NCBI GenBank assembly: GCA_028717405.1
Contig: JAQUNY010000038.1
Coordinates: 1-12,030, forward strand
Length of the DNA: 12,030 nt
From: Eubacteriales bacterium
Lineage (GTDB): Bacteria > Bacillota > Clostridia > JAQUNY01
Direction of reading: 5' to 3'
The notes under the pieces were generated by a model that was given only the letters and a program-made list of their open reading frames with translations, did not search any database and was not told where the DNA came from. The position numbers and the translations under genes were made by a program. Shown here one piece after another: positions 7,387 through 12,030 of the stretch (position 1 is its first letter; every line of letters starts with the position of its first letter).

Positions 7387-8037
7387 CTATAGAGTGAGGA
7401 ATATTGTTAATAACCACAGGTAAACAAGCGTTTTAGGCAACATAAGCATGCCGATTTTCGGATTTTTGTTCACCCACAGCACCACCGGAAAATAAAACAG
7501 AAAGCTGAGAATAACGGCAATCCAAACCATGCCGGGGGCTTCCCATGGATTCCCGCAGAAAAAATAAAGCGCTGCGACCATTATCCCAATCAGGAAAAAC
7601 GGGATATTGCGCAAAACACCCCATCTGACAGGCGGATAACGCTCTTCCCACTTATTTTGAGGCAGAAGGCATAATGCTATGCGTACGATCGCAAGCAAGT
7701 AAATGGTATAAGAAAATCCGGAGACGTTTTGCGGTGAAAAAGCAAGCAGACCGATATGCCACAGAAATAAATAAAATATCGTCATTGTAATGGAGGAAAT
7801 CTGCTTTCCTCTGCCTATAGAGGGCCTTGACTTCTCCTCATCCCCGCTGATAACCGCTTTTATTCTCGGCAGAAGATGAAAAAAGTCGCCGCCAATCAAA
7901 AATAAAGCCATGATGCCTGAAAGTAACCGCGGGTAATTGCCGTCAGCTCCCATAGCGAGCAAAATACCGATTAATGCCCCGGCCATAAGGTAGACTATAT
8001 CAAATATGGCTTCAGCTGCTCCGAATACCCTTTTCAT
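7387..8037 (-). CDS. Multi-pass membrane protein of unknown function
   Basis: A 216-residue integral membrane protein with about seven hydrophobic segments: near residues 8-29, 36-57, 83-101, 107-125, 141-160, 169-189 and 199-216. A charged cytoplasmic-looking loop (GDEEKSRPSIGRGKQ) lies between the second and third. I recognise no transporter, enzyme or sensor motif. The ATG at 8037 overlaps the TGA of the upstream DUF454-like remnant (ATGA) and is preceded by GAAGG with 6 bases of spacing. The pair was therefore probably a translationally coupled operon before the first gene broke, and expression of this gene may now be reduced. The catalase gene follows after 55 bp. Confidence 0.8.
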   Translation of the reverse strand: MKRVFGAAEAIFDIVYLMAGALIGILLAMGADGNYPRLLSGIMALFLIGGDFFHLLPRIKAVISGDEEKSRPSIGRGKQISSITMTIFYLFLWHIGLLAFSPQNVSGFSYTIYLLAIVRIALCLLPQNKWEERYPPVRWGVLRNIPFFLIGIMVAALYFFCGNPWEAPGMVWIAVILSFLFYFPVVLWVNKNPKIGMLMLPKTLVYLWLLTIFLTL

Positions 8038-8300
8038 GTATTACCTTCTTTTTTTCTGCCTTTCGCCATCCAAACCAGGTGTGAAGTCACAGCAAGACCG
8101 ACAACAAAAAGGGCTGCAGTGGCTAAACCGTTACGAATGGAGACCATTGATGTCAGAAGCATCCCCCAAAGCCACAACAGGCTGAAAGACAAGTTCTTAA
8201 TGACAGCCCGCTCCTGTGCTCATAATTCTCAATATGTTCACGGTTTCAATACATCACCGGGCTTAAACGTTAATAGGACTTATTACTGATATTGTTTCAT
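8034..8300 (-). pseudogene. Broken DUF454/YbaN-like membrane protein gene
   Basis: Two reading frames join to resemble the C-terminal half of a DUF454 (YbaN-like) inner-membrane protein. The first frame, from 8245, reads NREHIENYEHRSGLSLRT. The second, from about 8192 to the TGA at 8036-8034, reads LSFSLLWLWGMLLTS, then a second hydrophobic helix (ATAALFVVGLAVTSHLVWM) and a basic tail. A frameshift near 8190 separates them. The N-terminal half is missing. At 8300 an ATG with GAGGAG just upstream opens a frame that stops after five codons (MKQYQ), which may be the original start now separated by a deletion. The second frame overlaps the next membrane gene by ATGA, as in an intact operon. Family assignment is from pattern memory, so moderate. 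Confidence 0.55.
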
Positions 8301-8631
8301 ATTCTCCTCATTTTGTCAAAGGTTAGAAGGTTTAAGTATAGGTTGAGTGGTCGTTATGAATGTCTTTCCATCTACTCAATGAACTGAGTTCTGAATATTG
8401 ATATCTCAATCCCATTTTAGCCTATTTGGACATGCTCCCAAGAAGCCAATATTTACGTTTTCACATGCCAATCAATTTTTGTTATAAATACAGGAAAGGT
8501 TTATAAAAAGCCTTTCCTGACACTCTATTTCCATTCACATCTCTCCCCTGGTTATCAATACTACGCACTCAACGTGGCTCGAGTGCCCATTATTGATGTC
8601 TGCGTTCTTGGAAATATATCAACGCACCTAA
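8301..8631. other. Intergenic stretch without a recognisable gene
   Basis: I find no ORF with a convincing start or composition on either strand in these 331 bp. The stretch contains the hairpin at 8491-8519, a smaller imperfect hairpin (GCACTC at 8565-8570 with GAGTGC at 8581-8586), and a TTGACA-like hexamer just upstream of the DUF454-like remnant. Confidence 0.6.
8491..8519 (-). terminator. Hairpin terminator after the DUF4143 ATPase gene
   Basis: CAGGAAAGG pairs perfectly with CCTTTCCTG (9 bp) around an 11-base A/T loop. It lies 113 bp beyond the ATPase stop. On the minus strand it is followed by TATTTAT, a modest U-rich tail, so it more likely terminates that gene than anything on the plus strand. 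Confidence 0.5.
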
Positions 8632-9912
8632 TCAGTCCTTCAAGCAACCAATAGGAATAACAACTACTCCATCCTCTCTGCGATATCCATACTGTGTTCC
8701 TGTAATTATTAGCTTTAAATCCGGCATCCTTATCGGCACTTGTTTTTCTGTTTTATTATGCTCAGCAACCAGTCTCTCCATCTCGCAAAGATATCTTGCC
8801 CCGTCATCAATTTCAGATTGTCCTAATTTAAACTCAATCAATGCATATCTGCCATCTTCCAGATGAAGGACGGCATCCGCTTCCAGTCCCAGTCGATCAT
8901 GATAATATGAAACACTTCCTCCGGCGGAAGTTGAATAAATCTTAAGATCTCGAATACACAGACTTTCGAACAAGAATCCCAATGTTTTATAATCGCTCGA
9001 AAAATATTCGGGAGAAATCCCAAGTGCTGCTGCAGCAATGGATGGATCAACAACATTTCTTTTCTTTGATGACCTGATTGATGTCTTGGATCGTATCGCC
9101 GGACACCATGCCTCAATGTCATCAATAATCAGCAGCTTTTTAAATCCATTAATATAGTCATAATATGTTTGTTTTGACATATCACACGTTGCCGTAACAT
9201 CTGCCAGGATCGTTTTCGCGTCTGCAAGCGTACACAAGTTTCTGGCATAGGACTTCAAAATCGTTTTTGCCCAAGTTGTATTTCTTTTCACATTATCAAT
9301 TTTCGATATATCCACTGCACATGTCTGACTGAACAAATCTTTTGCTACCGCTAATTTGGCTTTATCCGCTTTTCCTCTAAGACCAGCCGGCCAGCCGCCC
9401 CGACATATTGCAAACTTGATATCATCAATAGACATATTCGATTTACATGTCTCAAAAGAATCCGGGTGTTCGAACAATTCCAGAAGCGATACTTCCCCAT
9501 TAGATTCTTTACTTTCATAAAGACTCATCGGATACATTTTCATTCGGGATATTCTGAGTGTGCCGGTATGAGGAGTATCCACTGTCGAAGAACTTGAACC
9601 GGTCAGTATGTACTGGCCCACTTCGCCGGAATCATCAACATTCTTTCTAATTGCTCCCCATATTTTAGGAGCATCCTGCCATTCGTCAAACAGGCGCGGC
9701 TTCAACCCTTTCAACAAATCCGATGGATGTGTGTTTGCAATAAGCAGATAGTTTTCTCGTTCGTCTTCATCTTGAAACTCAATATAGCTTTTTGCTTGCT
9801 GCTTGGCCGTCGTTGTTTTACCGCAACCTTTCGGGCCAATAATCAAAGCAGCACCAAAAGCTTCCATTTTAAGTCGTAGCTGTTCATCTGTTATTCTTTT
9901 CAAATAATCCAT
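8632..9912 (-). CDS. AAA-type ATPase with C-terminal DUF4143 nuclease-like domain (first of two)
   Basis: A 426-residue protein of the AAA_14/DUF4143 type. The ATPase part (about 1-130) has Walker A GPKGCGKT (26-33), Walker B RLFDEWQ (73-79) and a sensor-like YILTGSS (101-107). The middle contains a probable winged-helix segment ending in KKLLIIDDIEAWCPAIRSK. The C-terminal half has NVVDPSIAAAALG (286-298) and a PD-(D/E)xK-like signature: E344 and D346 in LEADAVL, then E360 and K362 in ALIEFKLG. Such proteins are common in bacteria and archaea, often solitary, and their role is poorly known; DNA binding or nuclease activity is inferred from the fold. The ATG at 9912 has GGGG about 8 bases upstream. 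It has its own promoter and a hairpin downstream, so it is monocistronic. Confidence 0.85.
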   Translation of the reverse strand: MDYLKRITDEQLRLKMEAFGAALIIGPKGCGKTTTAKQQAKSYIEFQDEDERENYLLIANTHPSDLLKGLKPRLFDEWQDAPKIWGAIRKNVDDSGEVGQYILTGSSSSTVDTPHTGTLRISRMKMYPMSLYESKESNGEVSLLELFEHPDSFETCKSNMSIDDIKFAICRGGWPAGLRGKADKAKLAVAKDLFSQTCAVDISKIDNVKRNTTWAKTILKSYARNLCTLADAKTILADVTATCDMSKQTYYDYINGFKKLLIIDDIEAWCPAIRSKTSIRSSKKRNVVDPSIAAAALGISPEYFSSDYKTLGFLFESLCIRDLKIYSTSAGGSVSYYHDRLGLEADAVLHLEDGRYALIEFKLGQSEIDDGARYLCEMERLVAEHNKTEKQVPIRMPDLKLIITGTQYGYRREDGVVVIPIGCLKD

Positions 9913-9945
9913 ATCATATTCCCCGCCATTATCTCTTTTTATGAT

Positions 9946-9974
9946 ATTATAGCGTACGCTTGACAGATTTGCAA
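9946..9974 (-). promoter_or_regulatory. Sigma-A promoter of the first DUF4143 ATPase gene
   Basis: On the minus strand TTGCAA (9974-9969) is followed after 17 bp by TATAAT (9951-9946), giving a leader of roughly 25-30 nt. The -35 lies inside the first 23-bp repeat, and the palindrome AGCGTACGCT (9951-9960) abuts the -10, so both could be operators. Confidence 0.75.
9951..9960. promoter_or_regulatory. Perfect 10-bp palindrome between -35 and -10
   Basis: AGCGTACGCT is self-complementary and sits in the promoter spacer, touching the -10 element. This position is typical for a repressor site, but the regulator is unknown. Confidence 0.45.
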
Positions 9975-10028
9975 CATTCTATTTGACACATTTGATATAT
10001 TTCATTTGACTAATTTGCAACGACTTAA
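9960..10028. repeat. Three 23-bp imperfect tandem repeats (iteron-like)
   Basis: Read on the plus strand, units begin at 9960, 9983 and 10006, exactly 23 bp apart: TTGACAGATTTGCAACATTC, TTGACACATTTGATATATTT and TTGACTAATTTGCAACGACT. TTGACnnATTTG is fully conserved. The outer two agree at 14 of their first 16 bases. The array ends within the -35 of the ATPase promoter. Confidence 0.75.
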
Positions 10029-10055
10029 TGAATATCCTCGATTGTACAACAGTTT

Positions 10056-10109
10056 CTAAGTGCCCCGAGACAACACCTTGAATGTCAAAGGTCTACTTAA
10101 AATATCCAC
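10056..10109 (-). CDS. 17-codon ORF with ideal ribosome binding site, possibly a truncated gene start
   Basis: A perfect AGGAGG (10122-10117) lies 7 bases before a GTG at 10109 that opens the short frame (M)DILSRPLTFKVLSRGT and then stops. The product matches nothing I know. It may be a decapitated gene remnant, a leader peptide, or chance. It lies between the flavodoxin-like remnant and the 23-bp repeats. Confidence 0.25.
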   Translation of the reverse strand: MDILSRPLTFKVLSRGT

Positions 10110-10123
10110 AATAGCGCCTCCTG

Positions 10124-10306
10124 CTAAACGAGTCTACAAACTCGAATTATCCAACTTCTGCAACCTTTACAATACCCAAATTGGTAATCGTCAATGCAAA
10201 CAGAATTGACATCGTATCTGACGGATAATCGTTCTTTAACGGTCCTTACAATTTTTGATGTGGCTCCTGTTCTAACAGGACTGCAGTTTATTACAAGTGC
10301 TTTCAT
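10124..10306 (-). pseudogene. Truncated flavodoxin-fold NAD(P)H oxidoreductase fragment
   Basis: From the ATG at 10306, with GAGGAG 4 bases upstream, the frame reads MKALVINCSPVRTGATSK and then (V)RTVKERLSVRYDVNSVCIDD followed by YCKGCR. This matches the first strand, the FMN-phosphate loop (normally GSPR...SNT) and the second strand, ending in the CxGC segment of NADPH-dependent FMN reductase / flavodoxin-like quinone reductase proteins. Such proteins are usually around 170-200 residues. Here the frame stops after 60, and the last ten residues (SWIIRVCRLV) no longer fit the family. No continuation is visible in other frames downstream. A longer reading from 10336 adds ten residues but lacks a binding site. 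It is most likely a non-functional remnant in a gene-debris stretch. Confidence 0.6.
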
Positions 10307-10354
10307 AAGACTCCTCTTTAAATACCAATTTGTCACACTGAAAATAACTCTATC

Positions 10355-10520
10355 TCACATCCCAGTTCGAGACAGTAAAACAACGGTCTCCACGTGGAAC
10401 GATAAGCTCATCTTGATGTCTTGAGTGTATTTTTTCACTTTCCCGCATGAGGGAACAAGTCAATACCATTTTACACACTTCGCTCGTATGTGGAAATAAA
10501 TCCACATTAATAGGTTGAAA
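10355..10520 (-). pseudogene. Scar resembling the 3' end of a RumA/RlmD-type rRNA uracil methyltransferase gene
   Basis: Two short pieces in different frames match the C-terminal signature of 23S rRNA (uracil-5)-methyltransferases, which typically read VDMFPHTxHVETVxLL. One frame from 10517 reads QPINVDLFPHTS. Another, from 10396 to the TGA at 10357-10355, reads HVETVVLLSRTGM. About 85 bp of unrelated sequence separates them. No catalytic part of the enzyme is present. The 3' end of rumA is a known integration site for integrative elements in Firmicutes, so this looks like a leftover attachment site or integration scar. No second copy of the CACGTGGAGACC-type core occurs in the window. The family match is by motif only. 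Confidence 0.5.
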
Positions 10521-10578
10521 CGCCGATATGGATATCATCCCATGAACTCGACATATGGAAACAATACCGCAGATAATT

Positions 10579-11772
10579 TTAAGCCAACAAAAAATCAATA
10601 AGATTCAAATGCTTTATGCCATCCCTTGAAAAGTCATAACGATCCATCGATATTACATATTTAGGATAACTGTCACCCACCTGATTAAACGCACCAAACT
10701 CTCTCTGAACTACTTTTTCGTCCGACAATAAATATGCAACCTGATAATACATTCTTTCAGTGCCATTATTTACAATAAAATCAATTTCGCCCTTCATTGT
10801 CTTTCCGACATAAACCTCATGTCCCCGATGAATCAATTCATTATATACAATGTTCTCAATCAAAGCACCCAACTCTGTTTTAAAACCTGGGTTATTGATA
10901 TTTGATAACCCGGTATCTGTTAAATAATATTTATCAGACCTTGTCAAAATCCGCTTCCCTCTGATATCGTATCTTACAGCCTTATTAATTATCAGCGATG
11001 ATACAATATGGTCAAGATAGGTATAAATCGTTTCAGTTGAGATTTTCCTATTATCACTTTCAAAGAACTTTGATATCGATTTTGCTGAAAATACCTGCGA
11101 TGTATTCAGTACCATGTATTCAACAATCCGGTTCAGTATTGTAACATCCTGTATTCTGCTTCTTAGCACAATATCTTTTAATACGATTGAATTATACAAG
11201 TCATGTAGATAAACCTTCGTTTCCGTTTCTGAATTCATCAGGAACCTTTGCGGCATTCCACCGTACTTCAAATATTCCATAAAGATATCATCGTTTACCT
11301 CTGCTCTGGTTAATCCTTTGATTTCACAAACCTCTTTAAAGGAAAATGGCATAATTCTAAAACTGACATATCTGCCTGACAAATGCGTTGCAAGTTCTCC
11401 CGAAAGGAGTTTTCCATTTGAGCCAGTGATAAAAATGCTGCAATTCATCGTCACTCTAAATGAATTTATGGCTTTCTCAAATTCATTGACATTCTGAATC
11501 TCATCAAACAACAAATAATGCTTTTGCCCTTGTTCAGTATGTTCTTTCACGTATTTATGCAGGTCCATTGCCTCTTGAATATACGCATACTCCAAATCTT
11601 CAAAGTTTATTGTTATGATATGTTTTGCTTCTACTCCATCATCAATCAATTCTGCTTCTATCTGCTTCAACAATACAGATTTACCCGAACGCCTGATACC
11701 AGTAAAAACCTTGATTAAATCCGAATGATAAAACGGCCTGATTCTCTTTAGATATGTTTCCCTAATAATCAT
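10579..11772 (-). CDS. AAA-type ATPase with C-terminal DUF4143 domain (second of two)
   Basis: A solitary AAA_14/DUF4143 ATPase of 397 residues, starting at the ATG at 11772 (MIIRETYLKRI). A longer reading from 11820 is rejected because its first codons overlap the promoter, and because AGAGG lies 7 bases before 11772. Motifs, numbered from this start: Walker A GIRRSGKS (25-32), Walker B HYLLFDEIQ (85-93), sensor-like FITGSN (114-119), SGRYVSF (132-138), then the DUF4143 part with YLTDTGLSN (283-291) and a PD-(D/E)xK-like region GEIDFIV (328-334) followed by MYYQVAY, where glutamine Q344 replaces the usual ExK glutamate. It differs clearly from the other DUF4143 protein in this window. Function is unknown; family members are thought to bind DNA or act as ATP-driven switches. 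Confidence 0.87.
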   Translation of the reverse strand: MIIRETYLKRIRPFYHSDLIKVFTGIRRSGKSVLLKQIEAELIDDGVEAKHIITINFEDLEYAYIQEAMDLHKYVKEHTEQGQKHYLLFDEIQNVNEFEKAINSFRVTMNCSIFITGSNGKLLSGELATHLSGRYVSFRIMPFSFKEVCEIKGLTRAEVNDDIFMEYLKYGGMPQRFLMNSETETKVYLHDLYNSIVLKDIVLRSRIQDVTILNRIVEYMVLNTSQVFSAKSISKFFESDNRKISTETIYTYLDHIVSSLIINKAVRYDIRGKRILTRSDKYYLTDTGLSNINNPGFKTELGALIENIVYNELIHRGHEVYVGKTMKGEIDFIVNNGTERMYYQVAYLLSDEKVVQREFGAFNQVGDSYPKYVISMDRYDFSRDGIKHLNLIDFLLA

Positions 11773-11791
11773 ATCATCACCTCTTTGTTCC

Positions 11792-11820
11792 ATTATAACA
11801 AAACATCTCTCCCATTTCAA
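11792..11820 (-). promoter_or_regulatory. Sigma-A promoter of the second DUF4143 ATPase gene
   Basis: On the minus strand TTGAAA (11820-11815) is followed after exactly 17 bp by TATAAT (11797-11792). Transcription would start near 11785, about 13 nt before the ATG at 11772, leaving just room for the AGAGG binding site. This fixes the start codon choice. Confidence 0.75.
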
Positions 11821-11870
11821 TAAATATTTCGTTCGGCCAAAATATTATTTACTTTTTGTTTTTTCATATA

Positions 11871-11900
11871 AAAAAGAATATTACTCAAATGCAGATTCTT
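11871..11900 (-). terminator. Candidate weak terminator for a gene beyond the right edge
   Basis: On the minus strand AAGAAT pairs with ATTCTT (6 bp, 15-base loop) and is followed by TTTTAT. Just upstream is a 7-bp perfect hairpin, ATTCAGA/TCTGAAT at 11902-11920, without a T-tract. Together they could end a minus-strand transcript entering from the right. Confidence 0.3.
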
Positions 11901-12030
11901 CATTCAGATACATTCTGAATTATAGGCTTAACCTTGGTTTCATTACATGAATAGTCCAAGAAAACGTCCACACCCCAAACTTGGGAAAATGATTTCCGGT
12001 AACAAATTTTCTTCTGGAATTCGCCATTTT
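11900..12030 (-). other. Right edge: open frame of uncertain reality
   Basis: One minus-strand frame enters from the edge and ends at the TGA at 11902-11900 after about 43 codons; it reads QVWGVDVFLDYSCNE in its middle. The other two minus frames are also open over much of this stretch, so the choice of frame is not decisive, and I recognise no family. The hairpins immediately downstream are compatible with a gene end here. Confidence 0.2.

Noticed and set aside
8565..8586. GCACTC/GAGTGC inverted repeat as a terminator or attachment site
   Set aside because: Only 6 bp with a 10-base loop and no T-tract or second copy; compatible with chance.
8838..9125. A 95-codon minus-strand ORF in another frame of the first DUF4143 ATPase gene
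   Set aside because: Fully contained in a gene with clear domain motifs, and it has no start signal.
9960..10028. CRISPR array
   Set aside because: The 23-bp units are contiguous with no spacers and there are no cas genes; they fit operator-like tandem repeats.
10129..10144. CGAGT/ACTCG hairpin at the end of the flavodoxin-like remnant as a terminator
   Set aside because: A 5-bp stem without a following T-run is too weak to call.
10350..10598. An 82-codon ORF spanning the rumA-like scar as an intact gene
   Set aside because: Only part of it (VDLFPHTS) resembles a family. Its start lies inside the neighbouring ATPase gene without a binding site, and the other rumA-like piece is in a different frame.
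11773..11820. N-terminal extension of the second DUF4143 ATPase to 11820
   Set aside because: These codons overlap the -35 and -10 elements, and the binding site fits the ATG at 11772.

Overview
The window reads as chromosomal DNA of a Gram-positive anaerobe, most likely a Clostridia (Lachnospiraceae or Oscillospiraceae-like) Firmicute. The clues are strong AGGAGG-type ribosome binding sites, TTG starts with good Shine-Dalgarno sequences, a PerR-type regulator, cytoplasmic glycoside hydrolases and two DUF4143-type ATPases. No rRNA or tRNA is present, so the taxonomy is inference. Every supported gene lies on the minus strand, so the transcription order runs from high to low coordinates.

Region by region, in transcription order. 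(1) 12030-10579: an unassigned edge, then a solitary AAA_14/DUF4143 ATPase with its own near-consensus promoter. (2) 10578-9913: a stretch of gene debris. It holds a fragment resembling the 3' end of a RumA/RlmD-type rRNA uracil methyltransferase (a known landing site of integrative elements), a truncated flavodoxin-fold oxidoreductase, and a 17-codon ORF with a perfect ribosome binding site. Three 23-bp tandem repeats follow, leading into the promoter of the next gene. (3) 9912-8632: a second, diverged DUF4143 ATPase, then a hairpin terminator. (4) 8300-7387: a frameshifted, N-terminally truncated DUF454/YbaN-like membrane gene overlapping an intact multi-pass membrane protein gene. (5) 7331-4031: an oxidative-stress group: heme catalase, PerR-like Fur regulator, an AhpD-like CxxC protein with a hydrophobic tail, and a small protein of unknown function with its own promoter and a TTG start. 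(6) 3933-1: a glycan-degradation operon: GH29 alpha-L-fucosidase, a large clan GH-A-like glycoside hydrolase overlapping it by ATGA, then a membrane protein gene running off the left edge.

How they fit: catalase, PerR and the AhpD-like protein make a coherent peroxide-response module. The two hydrolases lack visible signal peptides and are translationally coupled, which suggests sequential intracellular breakdown of an imported fucosylated compound. The 8.0-10.6 kb part looks like an accessory hotspot where remnants accumulate between solitary ATPase genes. I see no CRISPR array, complete insertion sequence, phage module or recognisable defence operon. The most unusual structures are the 23-bp repeat array at an ATPase promoter, the rumA-like scar, and a 25-bp tandem duplication at a gene junction.
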